Assembly: GCF_003885045.1 (NCBI RefSeq)
Contig: NZ_RHJS01000002.1
Span: forward strand, 5,697,302 to 5,761,301
Length of the DNA: 64,000 bases
Direction: 5' to 3'
Source: Schaedlerella arabinosiphila
Lineage (GTDB): Bacteria > Bacillota > Clostridia > Lachnospirales > Lachnospiraceae
Shown here: piece by piece, positions 33,989 through 42,518 of the stretch
Numbering within the stretch: the stretch's first letter is position 1
Layout: the number at the start of each line of letters is the position of its first letter
Notes under the pieces: generated by a model
The model's database searches: none
Told to the model about the DNA's origin: nothing
What the model saw: only the letters and a program-made list of their open reading frames with translations
Made by a program: the position numbers and the translations under genes

Positions 33989-36514
33989 ATGAAAGGCTCA
34001 GAATGCAGATTGATCGAATATATGGAAGGATCGAAGAAACGCTTCATTATTCCTGTTTATCAGCGTAACTACGACTGGAAGACTGAAAATTGCAGACAGC
34101 TTTACGACGACCTTATAAAAGTAGTTAAAAACAATAGAAGAAGCCATTTCTTCGGAAGCTTAGTTTCTGTTTATGAGCCTTCCGGAAGAAATACCCAATT
34201 CCTTGTGATTGATGGACAGCAGAGATTAACGACAGTGTCATTGCTGCTTTTAGCAATGTATCATTTAATTTCAAATGACATCGTCATACCGGAAGATCTC
34301 TCTCTCGGAAAGCAGATTTATGAAGATTTCCTTGTTGATAAATATCAGCCGCAGGAAACGCGTATCAAATTGAAGCCGGTTAAAAATGACCAGAAGGCAC
34401 TTGGAAAGCTGTTTGCTTGTGCGGATGAGCACATCAGAGGATCGAATCTGACTACGAATTACAACTATTTCTACGACAGGATCCAGAAGCAGGAGATCAC
34501 GATTGATGAGCTGTTTGACGCTGTCTGCAGTCTGGAAATAATCAATATTATTTTAAATAATGAAGATAATCCACAGCTGATTTTTGAGAGCCTCAACTCC
34601 ACAGGTCTTGACCTGAGTGAAGGTGATAAAATAAGAAATTTCATTTTAATGGGTCTTCCGGCAAAAGAGCAGGATGAGTATTACGAAAAGTATTGGAACC
34701 GTATTGAAGAATGTACCAAGTATGATGTGAGTTCATTTGTGAGAGATTACCTCAGTATTAAGCAGCTGACTATTCCGTCTCAGAAAAAGATTTATACCAG
34801 TTTCAAGGGATATGTGGAGCCGTCCTCTTTGAGCACAGAAGAACATCTTAAGGATTTGCTGGCTTATGCAAAGCGTTATAAGATCTTGCTGAATGGCAGT
34901 GCCAGGGATAAGACACTGGATGCCTGTATTAAGAGATTGAACAGATTGGAAACAACTGTCACCAGACCATTTTTCCTTGAGGTGCTGCGTTTATGCGACG
35001 AAGGTAAACAGGACATTTCTCAGGCAACCGATGTGTTTTTGATCACTGAAAGCTACCTGTTCAGAAGAACTATTTGCGATCTGCCTACAAATGCACTGAA
35101 TAAAATATTTTTGCTGCTTCATCGAGAGATCATCCGATACGATGGTACTGATGCAGACTACGTTGAAAAGTTCAAATATGCGCTTCTCTCCAAAAAAGAA
35201 AGGACTCGATTCCCGGATGACGATGAATTTGCTGCTCACTTTATTGAGAGGCCGGTTTATCAGATGAACAGCAAGAACAAGATTTACATTTTAGAACGCC
35301 TGGAGAATTACGGCACTGCGGAAGATAAAGAGGTATACAGCCACTATGATGACGGAATCTATTCGATTGAACATATTATGCCGCAGCATTTAACGCCGGC
35401 ATGGGTAAAAGAATTAGGCGATGATTTCCGGCAGATTCATGAGACATGGCTGCACAGAATTGCAAATCTTACACTGAGCGCCTACAATTCCAAATATAAA
35501 AACAGCACATTTGAGGAAAAGAAGACCATGAAAAATGGCTTCGAAGACAGCGGCATTCGTATGAATACGTATATTGCGAGGAAGGAAAAATGGACACTTG
35601 CAGAAATGGAAGAGCGCAGTCAATACCTCAAGGGACGTGCTCTTGAAATATGGGCGGAGCCATCAACAGAATTCAGGCCGGAGGAAAAGCAGCTGGATTC
35701 CTATACGCTTGATGATGATATGAATTTAAGCGGAAGATTGATTACACGATTTAGCTATAAGAATATAGAACAGCCTGTAGCAAGCTGGGTGGAAATGTTC
35801 CAGAAAGTATTACAGATTCTTTATGCTGAAGAAAAGAGTGTCATTACAAAGCTTGCAGTATCTGCGGATGATAATATCGCCCAGCATTTCAGCATGAATG
35901 AATCCGATTTTTTGAAGAGTGCTGAGATTGGCGACGGCATTTATGTGCTGACAAACACAGATACACAGAGCAAACGGTCTGTGTTAAGCAGAGTGTTCAA
36001 ATTGTATGATGCGGATCCGACAGATTTGCTATTCTACCTCCGTGATGAAAATGAAGGCGCTGAGGAAGAAGCTGGTACAAGATACGAACTTCGCAGAAAA
36101 TATTGGACATATGCATTAGATTTCATCAAGCAGGCTCACAGAGACGGCGGCTCGTTCAGCAATGTGAATCCGCCAAAAGGAAACTGGATAGGCGGATTTT
36201 TTGGGATCAGTGGATTCAACCTGTGCTGTGTTGCAAATTATGATTCAGCCAGAGTTGAGCTGTATTTTGGCAGATCAAAGAAGGAAGAAAATAAGAAAGC
36301 TTTTGATGCTGTCATCCGGCACAAGGACGATATCGAAAAGGCATTGGGCGTTCAATTGCTTTGGAGCCGCGGAGATGATATTAAGGCATCAAAGATTTCA
36401 TACCAGATTAACGAAGTCAGCATTGAAAACGAAACAGACTGGCTTCAGATGGCAAAATTCCATGCAGAGTGGAGCAAGAAGTTTTATGATGTCATCGTGC
36501 CATATTTACGATAG
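33989..36514 (+). CDS. GmrSD-like type IV restriction protein (DUF262-DUF1524-DUF4268)
   Basis: This 841-residue single-chain protein has an N-terminal DUF262 domain, opening RFIIPVYQRNYDW, with the nucleotide-hydrolysis motif VIDGQQRLTT at about residue 74. In the middle is a DUF1524 HNH-type nuclease domain (YSIEHIMPQHLTP near 458, then RIANLTLSAYNSKYKN). The C-terminal region (about 700-841, LRRKYWTYALDFI, VELYFGRSKKEENKKAF) resembles DUF4268. GmrS/GmrD-type enzymes cut modified phage DNA, so a phage-defence role is inferred. It is preceded by AGGAGATGAGA and stands alone on the + strand next to the mobile island. Confidence 0.85.
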   Translation: MKGSECRLIEYMEGSKKRFIIPVYQRNYDWKTENCRQLYDDLIKVVKNNRRSHFFGSLVSVYEPSGRNTQFLVIDGQQRLTTVSLLLLAMYHLISNDIVIPEDLSLGKQIYEDFLVDKYQPQETRIKLKPVKNDQKALGKLFACADEHIRGSNLTTNYNYFYDRIQKQEITIDELFDAVCSLEIINIILNNEDNPQLIFESLNSTGLDLSEGDKIRNFILMGLPAKEQDEYYEKYWNRIEECTKYDVSSFVRDYLSIKQLTIPSQKKIYTSFKGYVEPSSLSTEEHLKDLLAYAKRYKILLNGSARDKTLDACIKRLNRLETTVTRPFFLEVLRLCDEGKQDISQATDVFLITESYLFRRTICDLPTNALNKIFLLLHREIIRYDGTDADYVEKFKYALLSKKERTRFPDDDEFAAHFIERPVYQMNSKNKIYILERLENYGTAEDKEVYSHYDDGIYSIEHIMPQHLTPAWVKELGDDFRQIHETWLHRIANLTLSAYNSKYKNSTFEEKKTMKNGFEDSGIRMNTYIARKEKWTLAEMEERSQYLKGRALEIWAEPSTEFRPEEKQLDSYTLDDDMNLSGRLITRFSYKNIEQPVASWVEMFQKVLQILYAEEKSVITKLAVSADDNIAQHFSMNESDFLKSAEIGDGIYVLTNTDTQSKRSVLSRVFKLYDADPTDLLFYLRDENEGAEEEAGTRYELRRKYWTYALDFIKQAHRDGGSFSNVNPPKGNWIGGFFGISGFNLCCVANYDSARVELYFGRSKKEENKKAFDAVIRHKDDIEKALGVQLLWSRGDDIKASKISYQINEVSIENETDWLQMAKFHAEWSKKFYDVIVPYLR

Positions 36515-36552
36515 TCCGAAATATAGACGGGGACTTAGGGAGTGATTTCAAC

Positions 36553-36882
36553 ATGGATATTCAGCATTTTTTCATAGAAAAGGGCCAGGGCGATCCGATC
36601 ATCCTGCTTCACGGAAACGGAGAGGACTGCAGCTATTTCCAGGGGCAGATCGGTGAGCTTTCCAGGCACTATCACGTATATGCGATCGACACCCGCGGAC
36701 ATGGAAAAACGCCGAGAGGGAGCAGGCCGTTCACAATACGGCAGTTTTCGGAGGATCTGCTGTATTTCATGGATGAACACGGAATCCATAAGGCGCATCT
36801 GCTCGGCTTTTCAGACGGCGGGAATATTGCCATGGTTTTTGCAATACAGCATCCGGACCGTGTAAACAGAAAAGAACAATAA
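36553..36882 (+). pseudogene. truncated alpha/beta hydrolase (N-terminal part)
   Basis: These 109 residues match the first 40% of an alpha/beta hydrolase: oxyanion-hole segment ILLHGNGEDCSYF, DTRGHGKT and the nucleophile elbow GFSDGGN. Right after IQHPDRVN the frame turns to RKEQ and stops, so the catalytic Asp and His are lost. The stop lies three bases before the large terminator hairpin of the convergent operon. The 3' part was probably removed by a rearrangement at that boundary. Confidence 0.8.
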
Positions 36883-36884
36883 AG

Positions 36885-36960
36885 GCGGCTCATGCAGTGC
36901 CTCATTCATATTTCGTCAAAATAACTTGCCTGAAAGTGAATGAGACACTACATGAGCCGC
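36885..36960 (-). terminator. long hairpin at the 3' end of the flavin operon transcript
   Basis: Two 24-base arms (36885-36908 and 36937-36960) pair along their whole length. The two non-Watson-Crick positions are U-G on the - strand transcript but C-A on the + strand, so the - strand RNA is the likely functional one. A T-rich tail (CTTTATTGTTCTTTTC) follows on that strand. Confidence 0.7.
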
Positions 36961-36966
36961 TGCCGC

Positions 36967-36986
36967 GAGTTTCGCAAGCGAAACTC
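36967..36986. terminator. 9-bp perfect hairpin between convergent genes
   Basis: GAGTTTCGC-AA-GCGAAACTC lies at 36967-36986, followed by TTTG on the + strand. It sits 23 bp after the PyrD-like stop and may serve as a first terminator. Confidence 0.5.
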
Positions 36987-37009
36987 TTTGTTCACTGGCA
37001 GATCCGGAC

Positions 37010-37942
37010 TCAAGAATATTTTGCGCACCCCCGGATCTCATCCAGGGATTTAATATTCATCTGATCCATCAAAGCCTCCAGCTCCTCCAGAAGCCGTTCC
37101 ATAAAATCAGGCCGCATCAAGTTGGCGGAACCGATCTGTACGGCATGCGCGCCGGCCATGATATATTCCAGTACATCTGCGGCACATACGATCCCGCCGC
37201 CGCCGATGACCGGGATCTTGGCGTGCTTGCTGGAATTATGCGCGCACATCAGGGCATAAGGTTTGATGCCGGGACCGGAATATCCGCCGCCGCCCCAATT
37301 GCCGCATCGGAATTTGCGCGTATGAATGTCAATCGCATATCCGCCGATCGCATTGAAGCTTACAAAAGCATCCCCGCCGTTTTCCTGTACGATCGAAACG
37401 ATCTCGTCCGGCGGATACTCTGCGGTAGGCGCCTTAAACCACAGAATCTTATCTCCGGCGGCAGCTTTCACCTTTCTTACCATTTCTTCCAGACTCTCCC
37501 TGGTTTTCCAATAAGACGGAACGGAAGGGTTGCCATACGGACAGTTCAGATTGATCTCCAGGCCGGCCAGTTCCTTTACTTCCGAGAGAATAGATACAAA
37601 TCCCGTCAATTCATCCAGGTCATATGCTTTCAGATCCAGAAAGACCGGTGTTTCCTCATAAGGCAGACGGGGTAGTATTTCGTCCAGAAATGTCTGATAC
37701 GGCAGATTATTTGCTCCGAAAGAACTGATAAAACCATGTTCTGACTGGTAGAAGCGTTTTGCCGTGCTGGGCTGTCCGTCTGTAATCGCCATGGAATTTG
37801 GTACGATCGCCCCAAGGTGCTTTAAGTTTACTGCTTTTTCATATTCTGCGGCATAGCCGAATGTTCCTGCCGCTGACATGATAGGATTTTTCAATACGAG
37901 TTCCCCATGCGGTATGGGTAATCTCACGTTTAAATTTGCCAT
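37010..37942 (-). CDS. dihydroorotate dehydrogenase-like FMN oxidoreductase (PyrD-like, divergent)
   Basis: I chose ATG 37942 (MANLNVRLPIPHGELVLKNP), behind GGGAGGT. A longer frame adds 43 residues without similarity. The 310 residues follow the PyrD TIM-barrel: KNPIMSAAGTFG, SSFGANNLP, LEINLNCPYGN, NAIGGYAID, GYSGPGIKP and the FMN-phosphate site GGGIVCAADVLEYIMAGAHAVQIG. The active-site Cys is kept (NLNCP). The conserved Lys after the second strand (TKS in PyrD) is replaced (VPNSMA), and the Asn after Cys-Pro is Tyr. With no other pyr gene nearby, a substrate other than dihydroorotate is inferred. It is the last gene of the operon. Confidence 0.8.
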   Translation of the reverse strand: MANLNVRLPIPHGELVLKNPIMSAAGTFGYAAEYEKAVNLKHLGAIVPNSMAITDGQPSTAKRFYQSEHGFISSFGANNLPYQTFLDEILPRLPYEETPVFLDLKAYDLDELTGFVSILSEVKELAGLEINLNCPYGNPSVPSYWKTRESLEEMVRKVKAAAGDKILWFKAPTAEYPPDEIVSIVQENGGDAFVSFNAIGGYAIDIHTRKFRCGNWGGGGYSGPGIKPYALMCAHNSSKHAKIPVIGGGGIVCAADVLEYIMAGAHAVQIGSANLMRPDFMERLLEELEALMDQMNIKSLDEIRGCAKYS

Positions 37943-38018
37943 TTTTACCTCCCTGTAAGAAATAGAGTATTTCCAGAAGCCTTCTAGTATATCCATGCAG
38001 GTATGGCTGCTGGGCTCG

Positions 38019-38819
38019 TTACTTCGCGGAAATAAATTCCTCCAAACTTTTTCCGTCTTTTTCAAAATCAATCATGCTTAACGGCATAAATGGACCCTTA
38101 CAGCATACGTTGATTCCCATGCCGCCGTCCCTGTCGTGCAGGTAGCAGCCTTTACAGCTATCGATTCCGCATGCCTTCTTATTGCTGATGTATAAAAAGA
38201 CGGAATCTTTTTGCCCGTCAGGTGTATGCTCAGCAAAGGCTTCCGCATTTTTGGGATTCAGGGCAAGGATGACGCGCCCCGGTTCTTTCAACGCGGCTTT
38301 TGCAGTCTGGATGAGATCCGGAAAGCATTCCACGGAAAATTCGCCGGAAATTTTTTCCTGCTCCGAACAGGGGATATTCAAAAAGCGCATTGCGGAGATT
38401 TGATCGTCTGGCTCAAAGGCATTTCCATCGGTGTCAAAAATCAACAGCTTTCTGCAGAGCCCTGCAGTCAGGAAGGGATACAAAAGAAAATATGCGGCCG
38501 GTTCGGCGGCCAGTACGGGCAGAGAATCTTTTTCTGCCGGTGAAGTCCCGCGCGGCCCCCAATATTGTATGGTATCTCCTTCCCAGCACTGGTACAGATC
38601 CTGGCGGGTATCCGCAAGCACTGACGCGCCGTGTTCTGTTTTTCGGATCAGAGGATACGGACAGGGCCATGCATGTTTACAAGTATTTGTTCGGAGCATC
38701 AGGTACTGGCCCGGTTCAAAAGTGATGTCTCCGGCAATTTCAAATTCCGCGTAGTTTCTGCCTGCAAGAGAAATCTCAGTCCTACTCAAGATCCTGCTTT
38801 CTGTCACAAAATTTTTCAC
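38019..38819 (-). CDS. PyrK-like [2Fe-2S] electron-transfer subunit (divergent)
   Basis: I chose GTG 38819, just after AGGAGGTAAGA; 266 residues. The ferredoxin-reductase-like FAD domain is recognisable (FEPGQYLMLRT near residue 36), but the usual RxYS flavin motif reads CPYP. The Gly-rich NAD loop expected near residue 105 is replaced by LAAEPAAYFLLYP. The C-terminal cluster motif is intact: CGIDSCKGC plus a Cys about 13 residues later, matching PyrK C-x4-C-x2-C-x(11-15)-C. It precedes the PyrD-like gene as in pyrK-pyrD pairs. I infer an iron-sulfur electron-transfer partner that may not use NAD(H). Confidence 0.75.
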   Translation of the reverse strand: MKNFVTESRILSRTEISLAGRNYAEFEIAGDITFEPGQYLMLRTNTCKHAWPCPYPLIRKTEHGASVLADTRQDLYQCWEGDTIQYWGPRGTSPAEKDSLPVLAAEPAAYFLLYPFLTAGLCRKLLIFDTDGNAFEPDDQISAMRFLNIPCSEQEKISGEFSVECFPDLIQTAKAALKEPGRVILALNPKNAEAFAEHTPDGQKDSVFLYISNKKACGIDSCKGCYLHDRDGGMGINVCCKGPFMPLSMIDFEKDGKSLEEFISAK

Positions 38820-38873
38820 ATTCTTACCTCCTGATTTGTAACTGATCTGCACAGTATACTCAAGGGAATCCCG

Positions 38874-39812
38874 TTATACTGTCTTTTTTATATTGTTCTG
38901 AATCTGCTCTGCGAGCTTTAAATAATTATCCCAGACCGGATAGCGGACTGGTGCACCGCAGCCGCCGACCGGCCGTTCATTTTCTGCGTGCCGGTCCCAG
39001 ACCGCGCCGATATTCTGGCCGTCCGTATGTTTTAATCCGTCGATGTTCAGAAGATCCTGGCTCTCTGTAACACGCTCGTTGAGCATGTCCATCAGTTTGC
39101 GGAATCCGATAAAAAATCCATGATTCTGCCATCCTGGTATATTGGGCTCTTCAAAACAAGGAGAATGATATTTTGACTGGCGGTAATATCTCTTCAATTC
39201 CGGATACCAGATATCTTCTTGTGTATCTGCAAAGATTTCATCATAGAAACAGGAGACGATCTTTCCGTTTTTGACGACAACCTGCAGCCATCCGGTGATC
39301 CCGTACCCAAAATCTTCCGCGGCGCTGTAGTACCGGCTGTCAGAATCCATGTCAATTTTTCCAGCCAGCTCTTTTACAAGGGGAAGCAGTCCGCGCATAC
39401 TGTTGGACGCTCCGGTCAGCATGTCAAAATCCCCTCGCAGTGACTGCCGGGACAAAATCTGCTTTTCAACATGCAGCAGTCCGTCTGTTAAGACAACTCC
39501 GGCCGCCGCCTGCCTTGGTACGGATGCCTGCCAGATCCCATAATCGGAACGCCTTTTATCCGCGCCTTCAAAATAACGGTTATAATAACCTTCCATCGTG
39601 GTTTCGTTAAATTCCGCGAATAGGATGCTGCCGTCATCCCCTTTTACTACGGTCAGTTCCCCCAGATGCCCGTCGGACCAGTCTGTTTTGCCGAATCTCC
39701 TTTCGGCATGGTAATAACTGCCTTCTAAATATCCCAGGGGTGGCTGTACCGTATATTTGAGCCATGATACCTCTTCCCGTTCATTCCATGGCATAATCTG
39801 TTGTGTTTCCAT
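38874..39812 (-). CDS. FMN_bind-like flavinylated protein, paralogue 2
   Basis: I chose ATG 39812 (METQQIMPWNE), after AGGAGGA; 312 residues. Two tandem FMN_bind-like halves can be seen. The first ends with the flavinylation-type motif FDMLTGASNSM (D-x-x-T-G-A-S), where the acceptor position holds Ser. The second starts GYGITGWLQVVVKNGKIVSCFYDEIF but its corresponding end (SQDLLNIDGL) lacks the motif. It has no signal peptide or membrane helix, so it is probably cytoplasmic. It is clearly paralogous to the protein at 40827-41675 and is separated from it by the ApbE gene, which it overlaps by 32 bp. Confidence 0.75.
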   Translation of the reverse strand: METQQIMPWNEREEVSWLKYTVQPPLGYLEGSYYHAERRFGKTDWSDGHLGELTVVKGDDGSILFAEFNETTMEGYYNRYFEGADKRRSDYGIWQASVPRQAAAGVVLTDGLLHVEKQILSRQSLRGDFDMLTGASNSMRGLLPLVKELAGKIDMDSDSRYYSAAEDFGYGITGWLQVVVKNGKIVSCFYDEIFADTQEDIWYPELKRYYRQSKYHSPCFEEPNIPGWQNHGFFIGFRKLMDMLNERVTESQDLLNIDGLKHTDGQNIGAVWDRHAENERPVGGCGAPVRYPVWDNYLKLAEQIQNNIKKTV

Positions 39813-40806
39813 TCGTGTTATCCTCCTCATTTTTTTCACAGGTCATCCGCCGCTCTTCCGGCTGAAAACGCCCTTTTACATTCTCGGACAATATGACCGA
39901 ACCGTCTTTTTTAACCAGAACATATCCTGCATTGACGTCCACACTCCTGCATATCTGCCCGGCAGACTCTTCACCCGCAATAAAACAGGCGGTTGACAAA
40001 AGATCCGTATAAAATGCATTTTGGGAGATGATAGTTACGCTGTCCAGCGTATTGTCCGCCGGATATCCGGTCCTCGGGTCGATCAGGTGGTGGTATACTT
40101 TTCCTTCTTCCGTAAAAAATCTGTCATATCCGCCGGAAGTTGCCGCACCGCAGTCCTCCAGACTCAAAGTCCCCAGGTTCCTGGCATAGTGCTTCCACGG
40201 GGACTGGATTCCGATTTTCCACGGCCTTTCAGCGCCGTTTGCAGAAGGCTTCCGGCCAAGGACAAAAAGATTTCCGCCGAAATTCACAGCCGCCGAACTG
40301 ACACCGCAGCTTCTCAGATATTCCACCGCTTTCCCGACCGCATACCCCTTCCCGGCGGCGCCGGCATCCAGCTGCATTCCCGGTTTCCAGAAGGTGACCG
40401 TACATTCCTTCTCATCACAGGATATATGAGAGGTTCCAGTCTGCTTCATAACCCGTTCGATCTCCTGCTTTTTTGGAACATGGGGATTTTGCGACGGGAT
40501 ATTCCATAACTTGACAGCCGGACCCACAGAGGGGTCAAAGCATCCGCCGCTTTTTTCGGAAAAATCCAGTAAATGCATAATGAAGGTACAGAGTTCCTTT
40601 GATACCCTTTTCGGGATTCCGGTGCGGTGCCCGCGGTTTAATTTCCCAAGCTCGGATTCGGGATCATAAAAATCAAGCATTCTGCGTATGTCCATGGCCC
40701 GCTTTTTGATTTCACGTAAAAGCATTTCAGCATCGTCCCGCTCATCATAGATGGCGGCGGAACAGATCGTATTATACAAAAAGAAAGTATGGCTTACCGG
40801 TTTCAT
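39781..40806 (-). CDS. apbE: FAD:protein FMN transferase, ApbE family
   Basis: ApbE moves FMN from FAD onto a Ser/Thr of target proteins. I chose ATG 40806 (MKPVSHTFFLYNT), after GAAAGGT; 341 residues. Family motifs are present: LDAGAAGKGYAVG, VNFGGNLFVLG, the GGYDRFF segment with HHLIDPRTGYPAD and LLSTACFIAG. There is no lipobox or signal peptide, unlike the usual exported ApbE, so it should act in the cytoplasm. It lies between the two genes whose products carry DxLTGAS motifs, its obvious candidate substrates. Confidence 0.92.
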   Translation of the reverse strand: MKPVSHTFFLYNTICSAAIYDERDDAEMLLREIKKRAMDIRRMLDFYDPESELGKLNRGHRTGIPKRVSKELCTFIMHLLDFSEKSGGCFDPSVGPAVKLWNIPSQNPHVPKKQEIERVMKQTGTSHISCDEKECTVTFWKPGMQLDAGAAGKGYAVGKAVEYLRSCGVSSAAVNFGGNLFVLGRKPSANGAERPWKIGIQSPWKHYARNLGTLSLEDCGAATSGGYDRFFTEEGKVYHHLIDPRTGYPADNTLDSVTIISQNAFYTDLLSTACFIAGEESAGQICRSVDVNAGYVLVKKDGSVILSENVKGRFQPEERRMTCEKNEEDNTNGNTTDYAME

Positions 40807-40826
40807 TTCTGTGATATACCTTTCTT

Positions 40827-41675
40827 TTACGTAGTCTGTTTCAGAGCGCAGTCTTTTTCCAGCTCCGCCCACATTTCTTTCGCCAGCTTCATGTAATTTC
40901 CCCAGGCACGCCTGAAAAATTCGCCTTCGGAAAAACGCAGTCCGTTCAGGTCGAGCAGATCCTGGCATTCGATCACATGCTCTTTCCACATATCGAACAG
41001 AGCATTAAAACCGCATGGATAATCAGACACATAATCCAGGGAATAATATTTGGACTGCCTGTAATATGGCTTTAGTTCCTCTTCTTCTATATCATCCGGG
41101 GAATCCGCGAAAATCTCATCATAGAAGCAGGAAACGATCCGCCCATTTTCTATGACGACCTGCAGCCTCCCCGTGATCCCGCCCCCGACGGGACGGGCGA
41201 GCCCGTAGTAATCTCCGTTTGAATGTGTGCCGAGCCTCCTGCTGATCTTTTCGGCCAGGACCAGCATAGATTCCCGGATGCTGTTGGACGCTCCGGTCAG
41301 CAGGTCGAACTGTCCGTCCAGGCGGTTTTCGCGCAGCATCTGGTCCTCCATATGTCTCATTCCATTAACAAGCACGACCCTGGTAGAAGCCGTGCGTTCG
41401 CGTGACGCCTGCAGAAATGCGTAATCAGAATACCGTTTGTTTGCATTTTGATACTTGCGGATGTAATAGACCGGCGAATTAAATTCATTAAATTCGACCA
41501 TCTGCAGACTGCCGTTTTTCCAGACCGCCTCCATGACTCCATAAAAATCCTTCGGGCCTCCCGGATGCGGCGTAAACCATCCTTCTTCCCTGTAATATTC
41601 CCCTTTGACCAGCCCCGGCTCAGGCTGGACGTTCCAACTCAACGAATCTAAAATCGATATTGTCTTTTCTCTCAT
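40827..41675 (-). CDS. FMN_bind-like flavinylated protein, paralogue 1
   Basis: The 282 residues contain a first FMN_bind-like half ending in FDLLTGASNSIRESMLVL and a second half starting VGGGITGRLQVVIENGRIVSCFYDEIFADSPDD, without a second flavinylation motif. No signal peptide or helix is visible. The start is only 6 bp after the permease stop, with AAAGGA inside that permease's end. This couples it tightly to the importer. I infer that FMN is attached to the Ser of TGAS by the neighbouring ApbE and that the protein passes electrons in the cytoplasm. Confidence 0.75.
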   Translation of the reverse strand: MREKTISILDSLSWNVQPEPGLVKGEYYREEGWFTPHPGGPKDFYGVMEAVWKNGSLQMVEFNEFNSPVYYIRKYQNANKRYSDYAFLQASRERTASTRVVLVNGMRHMEDQMLRENRLDGQFDLLTGASNSIRESMLVLAEKISRRLGTHSNGDYYGLARPVGGGITGRLQVVIENGRIVSCFYDEIFADSPDDIEEEELKPYYRQSKYYSLDYVSDYPCGFNALFDMWKEHVIECQDLLDLNGLRFSEGEFFRRAWGNYMKLAKEMWAELEKDCALKQTT

Positions 41676-41681
41676 GTTTCA

Positions 41682-42518
41682 CTATCCTTTCACGGATCCC
41701 GATGTCATTCCCTGGATCAAATACTTCTGCGCCAAAAGCAAAAACAGGATGGAGGGAATGATCCCTATCGTAGATGCGGCCATCATCTGCCCCCAGGAAT
41801 TTGAATTTTGGGAGAGATATTCCTGCAGCCCGACGGTAAGCGTTGCCAGCTGCGGATTTTTTACAAAGGTATTTGAAAATGTATATTCATTCCATACATT
41901 TAAAAAAGTAAAGATACCAGATGTTGCGATTCCGGGAAGCGACACCGGAATAATGATCTTTACCAGCGTGTGAAATCTTCCGCCTCCGTCTATGTACGCC
42001 GATTCCTCAAGCTCATAGGGCACAGTGTCAAAAAAGCCTTTCATCAGCCAGATTGAAAACGGCAGGTTCAGACACGTATAGCTGAGGATCAGAGACATAT
42101 GTGTATCGATCAGGTGCAGATTTTTATAGATCAGGAACAGCGGAATGATCATCAGCATCATGGGAAACATCTGCAGTACCGTGACGCCGCTTCCATACAG
42201 TGCGAACAGCTTTCCCCTGCACCGGGAGAGTGCGTACCCTGAAAAGCAGGCCAGAACCACACAGATGCAGGAAACGATCACCCCGATCTTCAGGCTGTTC
42301 ATGGTCGTCATAATAAAATCACCTTCCAGGACCTTTACGAAAGAATCCAGTACAGGCTTCGCAGGAAGCAGCGAAGTATTGGAAAGCGCCTCGGCGTCTC
42401 CTTTAAAAGCAGTTCCGACCATCCCGATGATCGGAAGACAATACAAAAGTGCAAACAGGGTCAGTACAATATAGAGTACGGCATCGACGGCGGTTTTCTT
42501 TCTTCCTCTGTGCATCAT
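41682..42518 (-). CDS. carbohydrate ABC transporter permease (MalG/CUT1 type)
   Basis: I chose ATG 42518 (MMHRGRKKTAVDAV), which overlaps the upstream stop by ATGA. The 278 residues show six membrane helices and the MalG docking loop EESAYIDGGGRFHTLVKIIIPVSLPG (EAA motif). The C-terminus LLAQKYLIQGMTSGSVKG is the standard MalG ending. It forms a pore with the MalF-like protein. No ATPase gene is in the operon, so a shared MsmX/MsmK-type ATPase elsewhere must power it, as is common in Firmicutes. Confidence 0.93.
   Translation of the reverse strand: MMHRGRKKTAVDAVLYIVLTLFALLYCLPIIGMVGTAFKGDAEALSNTSLLPAKPVLDSFVKVLEGDFIMTTMNSLKIGVIVSCICVVLACFSGYALSRCRGKLFALYGSGVTVLQMFPMMLMIIPLFLIYKNLHLIDTHMSLILSYTCLNLPFSIWLMKGFFDTVPYELEESAYIDGGGRFHTLVKIIIPVSLPGIATSGIFTFLNVWNEYTFSNTFVKNPQLATLTVGLQEYLSQNSNSWGQMMAASTIGIIPSILFLLLAQKYLIQGMTSGSVKG

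Noticed and set aside
36885..36960. attenuator of the hydrolase on the + strand
   Set aside because: The pairing deviations are C-A on the + strand but U-G on the - strand, so the structure belongs to the - strand transcript.
37010..38819. pyrimidine biosynthesis genes pyrD/pyrK
   Set aside because: No other pyr gene is nearby, and the substrate Lys, Asn and NAD motifs are altered; annotated only as PyrD-like and PyrK-like.
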